From Bacteroidales bacterium (GTDB lineage Bacteria; Bacteroidota; Bacteroidia; Bacteroidales; Bacteroidaceae), in the NCBI GenBank assembly GCA_012729225.1, contig JAAYDO010000081.1:1-34048 (forward strand): a DNA stretch of 34,048 nucleotides, read 5' to 3'. The notes under the pieces were generated by a model. The model was not told the DNA's origin and did no database searches. It saw only the letters and a program-made list of their open reading frames with translations. Of the stretch, positions 1 to 8,403 are shown piece by piece. Position 1 is the first letter of the stretch; each line of letters begins with the position of its first letter. The position numbers were made by a program, and so were the translations under genes.

Positions 1-3
1 AAT

Positions 4-76
4 GCGGAAATAGCTCAGTTGGTAGAGCACAACCTTGCCAAGGTTGGGGTCGCGAGTTCGAGTCTCGTTTTCCGCT
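4..76 (+). tRNA. tRNA-Gly (GCC)
   Basis: The sequence folds as a complete 73-nt cloverleaf. The 7-bp acceptor stem is GCGGAAA/TTTCCGC, the D-stem GCTC/GAGC, the anticodon stem CAACC/GGTTG with loop TTGCCAA (anticodon GCC), and the T-stem GCGAG/CTCGT around TTCGAGT (last pair G-T). The discriminator base is T76. The 3' CCA is not encoded (CATC follows), so it must be added after transcription. Its promoter lies outside the window. Confidence 0.96.
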
Positions 77-150
77 CATCATTTAGACATTCGTTTTTTC
101 ATAGCATTCGTGTATCAGAGGTCGTGATGATTTCTGATACATTTTATAAC

Positions 151-182
151 AAAGGCTTGGGCTAACGCTCAGGCCTTTTTCT
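151..182 (+). terminator. Intrinsic terminator after tRNA-Gly
   Basis: A 12-bp stem (151-162 with 167-178, two G-T wobbles) around the loop TAAC is followed by five T residues and a T-rich tail. A second hairpin lies just upstream: TGTATCAGA at 111-119 pairs with TCTGATACA at 133-141 and is followed by TTTTAT. The tRNA transcript therefore meets two hairpins in a row. Confidence 0.85.
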
Positions 183-325
183 CTTATATAGTTATCTTCT
201 GAAAGCCAAGGAATGAGGCTTCACAACCTTTCACTATCTCTGCAGAACAGCATATATACGATGAGGGCTGGTCGCATATTATGACGGCAATCGGCGCACA
301 TGACGAATGAGTCCTCATCACATTA
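183..325. other. Intergenic stretch with no recognised feature
   Basis: Between the tRNA-Gly terminator and the his-gene terminator no plausible gene, RNA or repeat is visible. Open frames here are short and lack initiation context. Confidence 0.5.
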
Positions 326-364
326 AAGAAAAAATAAAACAGGATGAAGACCTCACCCTGTTTT
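326..364 (-). terminator. Intrinsic terminator of the his genes
   Basis: The stem AAAACAGG/CCTGTTTT (336-343 with 357-364) is followed on the minus strand by TTTATTTTTTCTTT. It starts 33 nt past the hisB stop and faces the tRNA-Gly terminator, so the two converging transcripts are insulated from each other. Confidence 0.8.
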
Positions 365-396
365 GTTTTCTCACCTGTAAACCTCTCTAAGACCGT

Positions 397-1464
397 TTAG
401 AGCACACCCTTGGAACTTGGCAACTGAAACTTGTATATATCACGCTTGACGGCCATCTTGATGCTACGAGCAAGTGCCTTGAATATACCTTCTATCTTAT
501 GGTGCTCATTGTCGCCCTCGGCTTTGATGTTGAGGTTCATACGTGCAGCATCGCTGAAAGACTTGAAGAAATGCAGGAACATTTCTGTTGGCATATCCCC
601 TACTCTCTCACGATGGAATTCTGCATCCCACACCAGCCATGCACGACCTCCAAAGTCGAGTGCCACCTGACAGAGACAATCATCCATGGGCAAGGTATAG
701 CCATAACGTTCTATACCTCGCTTGTCACCTAAAGCTTTGGCAAAACATTCACCAAGGGCAATACCAGTGTCCTCTATGGTGTGGTGTTCATCCACATTGA
801 GATCGCCCTTCACATGAATGCGGAGATCGATAGAGCCATGCTTGCCAATCTGCTCCAACATGTGGTCGAAGAAGCCCAGACCTGTGTCGATGTCACACAG
901 ACCAGTACCATCAAGATTGAGCGATATGTCTATGTCTGTCTCCTTTGTGGTACGACGCACAGATGCTGTACGTTCGCCAGCAAAGAGGATTTCAGCAATC
1001 TCATCCCACGACTGAACATGGTCGCCAAGAATCAGGGATTTGCAACCCAAATTGAGAGCCAGCTGCTTGTCGGTATCACGATCGCCTATCACATAACTGT
1101 TGGCAAGATCATATTCTCCTGTCATATACTTTCCCAACATGCCAGTGCCTGGCTTGCGAGTGGGCAGATGGTCTTCAGGAAAAGAACGATCAATGAGAAT
1201 GTCATCAAAAGTGATTCCCTCTCCCTTCAGTGTGTTGAGCATCAGGTGATGAGTAGGCCAGAAATCCGTTTCTGGATAAGACTCTGTGCCAAGTCCGTCT
1301 TGATTGCTCACCATGACAAACTCGAAATCAAGTTTGGTGCGGATGAAGTTGAGGTTACGAATCACACCTGCTACAAACTGAAACTTCTCAAAGGAATCAA
1401 TCTGCTCGTCGTCTGGTTCTACAAGAATAGTTCCATCACGATCAATGAATAGTGCCCTTTTCAT
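397..1464 (-). CDS. hisB: Bifunctional histidinol-phosphatase / imidazoleglycerol-phosphate dehydratase HisB
   Basis: HisB catalyses two steps of cytoplasmic histidine synthesis: IGP dehydration and histidinol-phosphate dephosphorylation. The 355 residues match the length of the E. coli fusion enzyme. An N-terminal HAD phosphatase has DRDGT (D8, D10), SNQDG near 53-57, K104 and GDRDTD at 127-132. The dehydratase starts near residue 165 and shows GLGFFDHM (195-202), DEHHTIED (225-232) and EHHKIE (320-325), the metal-binding histidine clusters. The C-terminus SSKGVL is typical. The loop before RKP (about 91-103) lacks the Cys/His zinc ligands of the E. coli phosphatase domain. It is the last gene of hisG-hisD-hisC-hisB, 30 nt after hisC, and is followed by a terminator. 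Confidence 0.97.
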   Translation of the reverse strand: MKRALFIDRDGTILVEPDDEQIDSFEKFQFVAGVIRNLNFIRTKLDFEFVMVSNQDGLGTESYPETDFWPTHHLMLNTLKGEGITFDDILIDRSFPEDHLPTRKPGTGMLGKYMTGEYDLANSYVIGDRDTDKQLALNLGCKSLILGDHVQSWDEIAEILFAGERTASVRRTTKETDIDISLNLDGTGLCDIDTGLGFFDHMLEQIGKHGSIDLRIHVKGDLNVDEHHTIEDTGIALGECFAKALGDKRGIERYGYTLPMDDCLCQVALDFGGRAWLVWDAEFHRERVGDMPTEMFLHFFKSFSDAARMNLNIKAEGDNEHHKIEGIFKALARSIKMAVKRDIYKFQLPSSKGVL

Positions 1465-1494
1465 TCTATATAAATATAAGATGATGAATCAAAA

Positions 1495-2535
1495 TTACTT
1501 CGTGTACTGTCGGAGGGCTGAGAGCAGCTTGGTGTTCTCATCCTTCGTACCTACTGTGATGCGGAGACAGTTGCCACAGAGGTGCACTCGGTTGCGGTTG
1601 CGTACAATAATACCTTTATGAACAAGATATTGATAGATGGCATCTGCATCTGTGACCTGCACCAAGACAAAGTTTGCATCGGTTGGATAAACCTTGTTGC
1701 AGATAGGCAGGAGAGACAGTGACTTCATGAGTGCCTCACGTTCTTCGAGAATCTGAATGATGTTGCGCTGAAGAAGTGTGGCATTGCCAAGGATCTCAAG
1801 AGCCTTTTGCTGGGTGAGCACATTGACATTGTAAGGATACTTGACCCGATTGAAGAGTCCGATAAGTTCCGTGCTGGCAAAGGCCATACCTAAACGGATA
1901 CCTGCCGCTGCCCATGCCTTGGAAAAGGTGGCAAGCACAATAAGATTCGGATACTTGAGGATGTCGAATCGGAAAGGACGTTGATCGGAGAAGTCACTAT
2001 AGGCTTCATCTACAATCACAATGCCCTGAAAGGATGAGATGATCTTTTCTATTTTCTCACGCTGGAATGCGTTTCCCGTAGGATTGTTGGGAGAACAGAT
2101 AAAGATGATCTTGGTGTTGCTGTTGCAAGCAGCGAGAATTTCATCTGGATTGAGATCATAGGTCTCACTGAGTGATACTTTGCGGTACTCAACGTCGTTG
2201 ATGTCGGCACAAACCTCATACATGCCATATGTAGGGTCTATCGCCACTACATTATCTTTGCCTGGACGGCAGAAGATACGGAATGGAAGGTCAATAGCCT
2301 CATCACTACCGTTGCCTAAAAAGATATTCTCAACAGGTACCTGTTTCATGGGTGAGATTGCCTGTTTGAGTTTTTCTTGAAGAGGATCTGGATAGCGATT
2401 CACTGTGTTATTGTAAGGGTTTTCGTTGGCATCAATAAAGACATCAGCCTTCATTCCCTTAAATTCATCGCGAGCGCAACTATAGGGTGTGAGAGCCCAG
2501 ATATTGGGACGTACTAATTCTTGAAGTGGTTTCAT
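1495..2535 (-). CDS. hisC: Histidinol-phosphate aminotransferase HisC
   Basis: HisC is a PLP enzyme of fold type I that transfers an amino group from glutamate to imidazole acetol phosphate, giving histidinol phosphate. The 346 residues are normal for the family. Visible motifs are ANENP (36-40), GNGSDE (74-79), SPNNPTGN (148-155), DEAY (176-179) and [12 protein letters not shown] (205-216), where K206 should form the Schiff base with PLP. The ATG overlaps the hisD stop by four bases (ATGA), which implies translational coupling. Sequence and position between hisD and hisB make HisC far likelier than another class I/II aminotransferase. Confidence 0.96.
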   Translation of the reverse strand: MKPLQELVRPNIWALTPYSCARDEFKGMKADVFIDANENPYNNTVNRYPDPLQEKLKQAISPMKQVPVENIFLGNGSDEAIDLPFRIFCRPGKDNVVAIDPTYGMYEVCADINDVEYRKVSLSETYDLNPDEILAACNSNTKIIFICSPNNPTGNAFQREKIEKIISSFQGIVIVDEAYSDFSDQRPFRFDILKYPNLIVLATFSKAWAAAGIRLGMAFASTELIGLFNRVKYPYNVNVLTQQKALEILGNATLLQRNIIQILEEREALMKSLSLLPICNKVYPTDANFVLVQVTDADAIYQYLVHKGIIVRNRNRVHLCGNCLRITVGTKDENTKLLSALRQYTK

Positions 2536-3812
2536 AAGGATTTGATTCTTACAGTCATTGCATTTTTGTGAGCATCCAAGTTTTCAGCAGCAGCCATCAG
2601 TTCTACTGCATGACCTATGGAACGGACACCTTCTGCAGAGAGTTCCTGAAAGGTGATCTTTCGGCAGAAGGAATCGAGATTCACACCGCTATAAGCCTTG
2701 GCATAGCCTGAGGTGGGAAGGGTGTGGTTAGTGCCTGAGGCATAATCGCCCGCTGATTCGCATGAGTAGTTGCCAAGAAACACACTTCCTGCATTGATCA
2801 CTCTCTCTGCAAATGACATGTAATCATGGACTGCCAAAATGAGATGTTCGGGAGCATATTCATTGGTCATTTCCACTGCCTCGTCCACATTCTTGACAAT
2901 GATGAGTTTGGAATACTGAAGAGATTTCTCTGCAATATCCCGACGAGGAAGAAGAGCCAACTGACGATCCACCTCATCACTGACCTTCTGAGCCATCTGC
3001 TCTGAAGTGGTGATGAGAATGACCTGAGAGTCCATGCCATGCTCTGCTTGAGAGAGGAGGTCAGCAGCCACAAACACTGGATTTGCTGTTTCGTCAGCCA
3101 CCACAGCCACCTCTGATGGGCCTGCGGGCATATCAATGGCCACCTCGCTAAGACTCACTTGCTGTTTCGCAGCCATCACAAATTGATTGCCTGGACCGAA
3201 GATTTTGCTGACCCGAGGCACAGATTCCGTTCCATAAGCCATAGCACCAATAGCCTGAACACCTCCTGCCTTGAAGATGCGATTGACACCTGCAATCTTG
3301 GCAGCCACAAGAATGGCTGGATGAACTTTTCCCTCACGATTGGGAGGGGTACAGAGCACAATATCTTTACATCCTGCAATCTTGGCAGGAGTAGCCAACA
3401 TCAGTACGGTAGAAAAAAGAGGTGCTGTACCACCAGGGATATAAAGTCCCACTTTCTCGATAGGCACAGATTTCTGCCAGCATACAACACCCGGAGCAGT
3501 CTCCACCTTTTGGCTCTCAAACTTCTGAGAAGCATGGAATCTTTCCACATTAGCATGCGCAAGGGCTATGGCATCTTTGAGTTCAGCAGACACAAGCTGT
3601 TCTGCTTCAGCCATTTCAGATTCGGAAACGGCTAAAGAATCGAGTTGAACCTTATCGAACTTCAGTTCAAATGCCCTAACAGCCGCATCCCCTTCTTGCC
3701 GAACCTGATCAAGCACCGTTTTGACAGTATCACGCAGTTCGGAAGCATCACGATGTGGACGCTCAAGAAGTGAGAACCATTCCTCTCGACTTGGATATTT
3801 GATGATATTCAT
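2532..3812 (-). CDS. hisD: Histidinol dehydrogenase HisD
   Basis: HisD is the zinc enzyme that oxidises histidinol to histidine with two NAD+, the last two steps of the pathway. I start it at the ATG at 3812 (426 residues), because homology-like sequence begins [12 protein letters not shown] and an AAGAAAG lies just upstream. The frame stays open to an ATG at 3878, but those 22 residues do not look like the family. Expected zinc ligands are Q255, H258, D356 and H415 (AHKNAM), with catalytic E322-H323 in PEHL; GPGNQ is at 206-210. It lies 90 nt after hisG, and that spacer contains a GAGGAG/CTCCTC inverted repeat. Its stop overlaps the hisC start. Confidence 0.96.
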   Translation of the reverse strand: MNIIKYPSREEWFSLLERPHRDASELRDTVKTVLDQVRQEGDAAVRAFELKFDKVQLDSLAVSESEMAEAEQLVSAELKDAIALAHANVERFHASQKFESQKVETAPGVVCWQKSVPIEKVGLYIPGGTAPLFSTVLMLATPAKIAGCKDIVLCTPPNREGKVHPAILVAAKIAGVNRIFKAGGVQAIGAMAYGTESVPRVSKIFGPGNQFVMAAKQQVSLSEVAIDMPAGPSEVAVVADETANPVFVAADLLSQAEHGMDSQVILITTSEQMAQKVSDEVDRQLALLPRRDIAEKSLQYSKLIIVKNVDEAVEMTNEYAPEHLILAVHDYMSFAERVINAGSVFLGNYSCESAGDYASGTNHTLPTSGYAKAYSGVNLDSFCRKITFQELSAEGVRSIGHAVELMAAAENLDAHKNAMTVRIKSL

Positions 3813-3902
3813 TGTACTTTCTTCGTTTTGTTTTTGATGGGTAAAAGAGAGTCCAGAGGAGAGAAAGAACCTCCTCATACATTCGTTTGATGGTTTCTCC
3901 TA

Positions 3903-4754
3903 TTAGAAAATCATCTTCTCAATAGGAGTGACCAAAATACCTTCTGCACCAAGAGCCTTGAGCTGACCCACAATCTCCCAGAAGTGCTTCTCGTCAAGCA
4001 CAGCGTGAACAGAGCACCACTCATCGTCGGCAAGAGGAATGACTGTAGGGCTCTTCAAACCAGGAAGAACCTTGATGATCTCAGCCAAGCGAGCCTTAGG
4101 AGCATTCATGCGCACATACTTCTTATCCTCAGCAATGAGAACTGAATTGATGCGGAAGAGAAGATCATCGAGAATGGCTTTCTTCTCTGCATCGAGATTC
4201 TTGCAACCAATGAGGAGAGCCTCACTCTTCATCACGACCTCCACCTCCTTGAGATTGTTGCTCACAAGGGTAGAACCCGAACTCACAATGTCAAAGATAC
4301 CATCAGCCAAACCAATGCCTGGAGCAATCTCGACCGAACCCTGAATGACATGAATGTTGGTCTTCACACCATGTTCATTCATAAACTTCTTGAGGATGAC
4401 AGGATAGGAGGTGGCTATCTTCTTTCCATTGAACCACTCCACTCCAGGATAATCCACAGACTTAGGAATAGCCAATGATATACGGCACTTGCTGAAGCCA
4501 AGACGCTTGACGATGACAGCATTCTCATTGCGCTCCACAAACTCGTTTTCACCTACAATACCCACATCTGCCACACCGTCTGCCACAGTCTGTGGAATAT
4601 CGTCATCACGGAGAAAAAGAACTTCAAGCGGGAAATTAGATGCCTCTACGAGCAAGGTGCGCTTGCTTGAACTAACTTTGATGCCGGTCTCCTTGAGAAG
4701 ATCCATGGTGTCTTCGAAAAGACGACCTTTTGATTGAACTGCTATTCGTAACAT
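3903..4754 (-). CDS. hisG: ATP phosphoribosyltransferase HisG, long form
   Basis: HisG condenses ATP with PRPP in the first committed step of histidine synthesis and is normally feedback-inhibited by histidine. The protein has 283 residues and begins MLRIAVQSKGRL, the canonical N-terminus. The PRPP-binding loop is probably in the region GIFDIVSSGSTLVSNNL. The length shows the long form with a C-terminal ACT-like regulatory domain (about residues 210-283), so no HisZ partner is needed. The gene lies 82 nt after the glycosyltransferase gene. I see no convincing TAnnTTTG box and no histidine-rich leader peptide there, so transcription may enter from recR or from a promoter I cannot recognise. 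Confidence 0.96.
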   Translation of the reverse strand: MLRIAVQSKGRLFEDTMDLLKETGIKVSSSKRTLLVEASNFPLEVLFLRDDDIPQTVADGVADVGIVGENEFVERNENAVIVKRLGFSKCRISLAIPKSVDYPGVEWFNGKKIATSYPVILKKFMNEHGVKTNIHVIQGSVEIAPGIGLADGIFDIVSSGSTLVSNNLKEVEVVMKSEALLIGCKNLDAEKKAILDDLLFRINSVLIAEDKKYVRMNAPKARLAEIIKVLPGLKSPTVIPLADDEWCSVHAVLDEKHFWEIVGQLKALGAEGILVTPIEKMIF

Positions 4755-4836
4755 ATCTAATTTGTAGTTTATTTCTTTGTAAAGTTTTTAATATCTTATT
4801 GTTTTGAATGGGGGCTACAGCAGTGCTCCCAGAATA

Positions 4837-6006
4837 TTAATTAAGAGGTCCGTGGAACGTTAGTATTGACTTGCTCGACGGAATGTATGTGGCAATTAAA
4901 GGACGACGGCGATAAGGCTCGTCGTGTCGGAAAAACTCAAGGATGGAGCTGAACGGATAACGACTTGTGTCAAAGACGATATAATCGTAGTCACGATACA
5001 GCACATCGGTGCTCGGCATGTCCCCCAAACGTGAGTGGAACACATCGTAAGTGAATTGATGTTTCTCTGCAATATTTTTCATCTCATCTAAATTCATGCC
5101 ATCGCTCACAATGAGGAATTTCTGTTTTTCCATCTTTGGCTTCCTGGCCGACATGGCGCACACCTTCTGAGAGAGATAAGTCATCACACCTTTCAGCATC
5201 ACAGTGAGCGTGATGAAAGTGGTGTAGAGGATGCTATATTGTGTGAAGTGCTTCTTAAAGAAGATCACCATCGCCTTGTGGAAGGCATTGACATACTTGA
5301 GAGAGTTCTTCTTGGTGCTTTCGCCCTTGTAGTGCAGAATCTGGGTAGGAATGAAATAGTTCTGATAGCCAGCTTTCAGCACACGATAACTCAAATCAAT
5401 ATCCTCTCCATACATGAAGAAGGTCTCATCAAGCAACCCCACATGATCAAGTGCTGACTTACGGATGAACATGAATGCTCCACTCACAATCTCTATAGGA
5501 TTAATGGATTGTCTGTTGAGGTACTGCATATAGTAGCGACCAAAGAGACGGCTCTTGGGAAAGAGGGAACAAAGACCCATCATCTTGCTGAATGCCACAA
5601 AAGGAGTGGGAACGCCTCGACGAGATTCGGGAGCAAAAGACCCATCTGCCTTCAACATACTCACACCACACATTCCTGCCTGTGGATTCTTGTCCATAAA
5701 GTCAATACATTCTCTCAAAGCACGTTCACCCACGAAAGTGTCGGGATTGAGCAACAGCACATATTCTCCACGAGAGTTGCGGATGGCCTGATTGTTGGCA
5801 CAAGAGAACCCCACATTGCGGTCATTCTCAATGTAACGCACCCAAGGAAACTTCTCCTTGAGATAAACGAGAGAATCGTCCGAACTATTATTATCGACCA
5901 CAAACACCTCGCCACAAACACCTGCGAGCGCCCTCTCCACTGAGAGCAAGCATTGCTCCAGATAATAGCGCACATTGTAATTGACTATGACTATGGACAG
6001 TTTCAT
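4837..6006 (-). CDS. GT2-family glycosyltransferase with extra C-terminal domain
   Basis: This is a GT-A fold glycosyltransferase of family 2 (WbbL-like) with 389 residues. It begins KLSIVIVNYN and has VVDNNSSDDS (36-45), NVGFSCANNQ (64-73), the NPDT nucleotide-sugar/metal motif (87-90), a probable acceptor-side ED pair at 201-202 (MYGEDIDLSYR) and HYKGES near 225-230. A hydrophobic stretch at about 257-276 may touch the membrane. The last 100 residues are soluble, begin KQKFLIVSDG and match no domain I recognise. Donor and acceptor sugars cannot be read from sequence; rhamnosyl-type transfer to a surface glycan is only a guess from the subfamily. It lies 18 nt after the membrane-protein gene. 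Confidence 0.85.
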   Translation of the reverse strand: MKLSIVIVNYNVRYYLEQCLLSVERALAGVCGEVFVVDNNSSDDSLVYLKEKFPWVRYIENDRNVGFSCANNQAIRNSRGEYVLLLNPDTFVGERALRECIDFMDKNPQAGMCGVSMLKADGSFAPESRRGVPTPFVAFSKMMGLCSLFPKSRLFGRYYMQYLNRQSINPIEIVSGAFMFIRKSALDHVGLLDETFFMYGEDIDLSYRVLKAGYQNYFIPTQILHYKGESTKKNSLKYVNAFHKAMVIFFKKHFTQYSILYTTFITLTVMLKGVMTYLSQKVCAMSARKPKMEKQKFLIVSDGMNLDEMKNIAEKHQFTYDVFHSRLGDMPSTDVLYRDYDYIVFDTSRYPFSSILEFFRHDEPYRRRPLIATYIPSSKSILTFHGPLN

Positions 6007-6024
6007 CTACTCGTTATCATCTAC

Positions 6025-6477
6025 TCATTGTTGAACCGACTCAAGATATGCAGCAATTTTTTCTTTTGAAGGCCAGCAATAAAGCGTGACCACCATTGCC
6101 ACCAATGCCAAAACCGCCCCACTCACATTCATCGTGAGATAATAGACAGTCGTGCAGAACAGGGCTACGAGACAAAGAATGCCCATTCTCACCAAGCTCC
6201 AGATGTGATAAGAATTAAGTGCCTCATCGTTGTCCATACGTCTCAGACCTTTAGTCGTATTGAGTGTGAACAAACGAATCGCCAATGGAATGCCCACCAC
6301 CGTAAGCACGATTGCTGTCGTTGTAAGCACAAACTCTTCGTTTGACTTTGGCGCAATGATTCCATTTGGAATCACATCCACCTCGCCCAAAACGATTACT
6401 ATCACCCAGAGCAGCCACACCATCAACAACTCAATTCTTAAAGCATTGAAAAGCTTTTGTATATATTTTGTCATCAT
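6025..6477 (-). CDS. Small membrane protein of unknown function
   Basis: The 150-residue protein has about four predicted hydrophobic segments: around residues 16-33 (LLMVWLLWVIVIVL), 50-70 (TTTAIVLTVVGIPLAI), 95-115 and 117-135. There is a short charged loop after the second segment and a charged C-terminus. I do not recognise a named family. It starts with a double ATG five nt after the recR stop and lies 18 nt before the glycosyltransferase gene, so it is very likely co-transcribed with both. An envelope role next to the glycosyltransferase is possible but unproven. Confidence 0.75.
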   Translation of the reverse strand: MMTKYIQKLFNALRIELLMVWLLWVIVIVLGEVDVIPNGIIAPKSNEEFVLTTTAIVLTVVGIPLAIRLFTLNTTKGLRRMDNDEALNSYHIWSLVRMGILCLVALFCTTVYYLTMNVSGAVLALVAMVVTLYCWPSKEKIAAYLESVQQ

Positions 6478-6482
6478 TCAAA

Positions 6483-7100
6483 TTATTTACCAGTAAAAGG
6501 AACGCGATTAATCAAGGAGCGACCCAGCGTGACCTCATCTGTATATTGCAATTCATCGTTGATGCTCATGCCTCTTGCCAAAACTGTCAGCTTCACATCA
6601 GGATATTTAGACAACTTTCGAAAGATATAGAAATTGGTAGCGTCACCTTCCATTGTGGAACTAAGGGCGAGTATCACCTCTCCTACTCCACCTCGTTCCA
6701 AACGATCGAGCAAGCTATCTATCTCCAACTGGCTTGGACCTACACCGTCCATAGGAGAGATGACTCCGCCCAACACATGGTAAAGTCCACGGTACTGCTG
6801 GGTCTGCTCAATGGCCATTACATCCTGCACGTTTTCCACCACACAGATTGTGGAGGCATCGCGAGAGGAACTGGAACAGATCTGACAGACATCATCATCG
6901 CTGATGTTGTGACACACTTGGCAGTAGTGCACTTGATGGCACAAGGTCGATACCGCATCGGTAAAGGCATCAATCTTGCCAACATCGAGGCGCAACATGT
7001 GCAGCACCAATCGCATCGCCGTCTTACGTCCCACACCTGGCAGTTTTGAAAACTCATCTACGGCACGCTCAAGCAATGCTGACGAATACTGCTGATTCAT
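6483..7100 (-). CDS. recR: Recombination mediator protein RecR
   Basis: RecR works with RecO (and RecF) to load RecA on SSB-coated single-stranded DNA at gaps. The protein has 205 residues, the usual length. It shows the N-terminal helix-hairpin-helix [11 protein letters not shown] (20-30), a C4 zinc finger with C60, C63, C72 and C75, and a Toprim domain starting ICVVEN (85-90) with [10 protein letters not shown] around 147-155. The C-terminus [11 protein letters not shown] is the conserved Walker B-like tail. A consensus promoter lies 32 nt upstream, making recR the first gene of a minus-strand run that reaches towards hisB. Confidence 0.97.
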   Translation of the reverse strand: MNQQYSSALLERAVDEFSKLPGVGRKTAMRLVLHMLRLDVGKIDAFTDAVSTLCHQVHYCQVCHNISDDDVCQICSSSSRDASTICVVENVQDVMAIEQTQQYRGLYHVLGGVISPMDGVGPSQLEIDSLLDRLERGGVGEVILALSSTMEGDATNFYIFRKLSKYPDVKLTVLARGMSINDELQYTDEVTLGRSLINRVPFTGK

Positions 7101-7131
7101 TTCTCTTTCTAAAGTGTTTGTAATTCGAGAG

Positions 7132-7162
7132 CAAAGGTAACGTTTTTTGATGGGTTTACAAA
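7132..7162 (-). promoter_or_regulatory. Bacteroidetes-type promoter of recR
   Basis: On the minus strand TTTG (7159-7162), 19 nt and TACCTTTG (7132-7139) match the Bacteroidetes -33/-7 consensus exactly. Transcription should begin near 7126, giving a leader of about 25 nt. The -33 TTTG lies in the T-rich tail of the preceding gene cluster's terminator. Confidence 0.85.
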
Positions 7163-7198
7163 GAAAATGCGTCCATAAAGTGAATTACGGACGCATTT
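7161..7198 (-). terminator. Intrinsic terminator of the YtxH/holin-like cluster
   Basis: A perfect 10-bp stem AAATGCGTCC/GGACGCATTT (7165-7174 with 7189-7198) is followed on the minus strand by TTTTCTTTG. It lies about 20 nt past the stop of the 80-residue protein gene. Confidence 0.85.
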
Positions 7199-7217
7199 GT
7201 AAGCATTTTGTCTAATC

Positions 7218-7460
7218 TCAGCGTTTTTTGAAGAAAGAACCCATCAATCCTTGGGCTTTCTTTAATGCCTTATAGGCAGACATGGCATAACCAACATAAT
7301 TCATGAATCTGTTGGAAGAGCGCATGAAGAAGGTCTCGGGAGCAATGATGCCGTCGGCAACATCTTCCTTCAAAGTAGCCACTTCTTGACTGATTTGTCG
7401 TCTTGACTTATCCTTCTCGATACGAACATCATCAAGACTTGCAAAATTACGTTTGGTCAT
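7218..7460 (-). CDS. Conserved-looking 80-residue hypothetical protein
   Basis: This short, charged protein has a predicted helical N-terminal half (residues 10-40) and a basic C-terminus ending MGSFFKKR; YVGYAMSAYKALKKAQG may form an amphipathic helix. No named family is recognised. Its ATG overlaps the stop of the holin-like gene by four bases (ATGA), and a terminator follows, so it is clearly the last gene of a three-gene transcript. It probably works with the two upstream envelope proteins; any role is inference from context only. Confidence 0.75.
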   Translation of the reverse strand: MTKRNFASLDDVRIEKDKSRRQISQEVATLKEDVADGIIAPETFFMRSSNRFMNYVGYAMSAYKALKKAQGLMGSFFKKR

Positions 7461-7906
7461 TCCTCACCTCCTTCCTCATCATAGTCATCCAACTCCTGCA
7501 CCAATGATTCTGCCAACTTGCGAATCTGTTCCTCCTTGGAACCTCGTGGCATGACCTGCTCGGTGAGAGAAGGTGTGTTGAGCAATTGCTCGCTATACAT
7601 TCTCACCAGAGGATTCTCCACGAGAGGCTTTTTCAATAGGAAAGCCACAACAATGAGCAGCAGCAAGAAAGCACCCACAATATAGTAGCTCAGGGTTTCA
7701 TTTCCTGTCACCACTGCAATTGTCTTCACCAAGCCTGTGCTCAAAAAGAAGATGGCACTTGTGGCCAAAGCCAACGTGATAGCCGCCAAGATGACATAGG
7801 AAGTCACCAGCGTCAATCTTTCCGTCGCCTCAAGACGCAAGTAGCGCTCCACACGATAAGCCAACCGACGAATATCTTCGCCCACTCTATTCACGTTTCC
7901 TCCCAT
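7457..7906 (-). CDS. Holin-like (DUF1469/Phage_holin_3_6-type) membrane protein
   Basis: The 149-residue protein has an N-terminal amphipathic region (VGEDIRRLAYRVERYLRLE) and two transmembrane segments, about 35-60 (SYVILAAITLALATSAIFFL) and 75-97 (YYIVGAFLLLLIVVAFLL). An acidic C-terminal tail ends DDYDEEGGEE. This arrangement resembles the 'phage holin family / DUF1469' proteins that accompany YtxH-type genes in many bacteria. Despite the family name there is no phage context here. It follows the YtxH gene by 35 nt and overlaps the next gene. A role in the cell envelope or stress response is inferred from the family. Confidence 0.75.
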   Translation of the reverse strand: MGGNVNRVGEDIRRLAYRVERYLRLEATERLTLVTSYVILAAITLALATSAIFFLSTGLVKTIAVVTGNETLSYYIVGAFLLLLIVVAFLLKKPLVENPLVRMYSEQLLNTPSLTEQVMPRGSKEEQIRKLAESLVQELDDYDEEGGEE

Positions 7907-7941
7907 TGCATTATACTTTTACAAGGTGTGTACAATCTCAA

Positions 7942-8184
7942 CTATTCAGCATCGAAGTCCTCAACCGGAGCCACTTCCTTCTTCTTGCCAATGTTCTTGA
8001 TTTCGTCAATTAATTTGTCAAAAGAATCCTTGTCGAGTTTGATTCCTCGCTTTTCAAGAGCTTCCTTAATCTTAGCACGCTGGTCCTCACCTTTTTCTGG
8101 AGCAAAAAGAAGACCTATTGCCGCTCCTGCAATTGCACCACCCAAAAAGGCTGCTACCAATGCAAATCCATCACCTTTAGACAT
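7942..8184 (-). CDS. YtxH-domain small envelope protein
   Basis: The 80-residue protein has one N-terminal glycine/alanine-rich transmembrane segment (LVAAFLGGAIAGAAIGLLFA) followed directly by the PEKG motif and a basic-acidic helical region, the hallmark of the YtxH/'gas vesicle protein-like' family. I use the ATG at 8184; the frame also opens with TTG at 8190. Homologues in Firmicutes belong to the general stress regulon, but the molecular function is unknown. It is the first gene of a three-gene transcript with a consensus promoter about 57 nt upstream. Confidence 0.85.
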   Translation of the reverse strand: MSKGDGFALVAAFLGGAIAGAAIGLLFAPEKGEDQRAKIKEALEKRGIKLDKDSFDKLIDEIKNIGKKKEVAPVEDFDAE

Positions 8185-8240
8185 AATCAAACCTTTCTTT
8201 AAATGTTAATATTCCGTTTTCTTTCTCTATGTTTTTGTGG

Positions 8241-8270
8241 CAAAGATATGACATTTCACCTAAAAACCAA
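8241..8270 (-). promoter_or_regulatory. Promoter of the YtxH cluster
   Basis: On the minus strand TTG (8268-8270), 19 nt and TATCTTTG (8241-8248) fit the Bacteroidetes consensus. It is divergent from the SPOR lipoprotein promoter, with about 40 nt between the two -33 elements. Confidence 0.8.
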
Positions 8271-8310
8271 CACTTTTTCGGATGTTTAACGTTTTTTCGC
8301 ACTCAACTCT

Positions 8311-8341
8311 TTTGCAATCTGCCAAATAAGACCTAACTTTG
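8311..8341 (+). promoter_or_regulatory. Promoter of the SPOR lipoprotein gene
   Basis: TTTG (8311-8314), 19 nt and TAACTTTG (8334-8341) match the Bacteroidetes consensus. The leader to the ATG at 8404 would be about 58 nt, AT-rich and without a Shine-Dalgarno sequence. Confidence 0.85.
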
Positions 8342-8403
8342 TCAAAATTCATTCAATCTTTAGACACAAAACATTCAAATTCTAATTATAAAAAGAAAAA
8401 ATT

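Noticed and set aside
781-1452. Plus-strand ORF of 223 codons inside hisB
   Set aside because: It is antisense to a well-supported hisB and has no recognisable protein features.
3813-3878. Longer hisD start giving 22 extra residues
   Set aside because: The added residues do not resemble HisD N-termini, and the ATG at 3812 has better context.
4755-4836. Histidine attenuator or leader peptide ahead of hisG
   Set aside because: There is no His-rich peptide, and the inverted repeat GGGGGC/GCTCCC (4811-4830 region) pairs fully only on the other strand.
7457-7906. Prophage remnant, because of the holin-like protein
   Set aside because: There are no other phage genes or attachment sites; the family is common in bacterial stress/envelope clusters.
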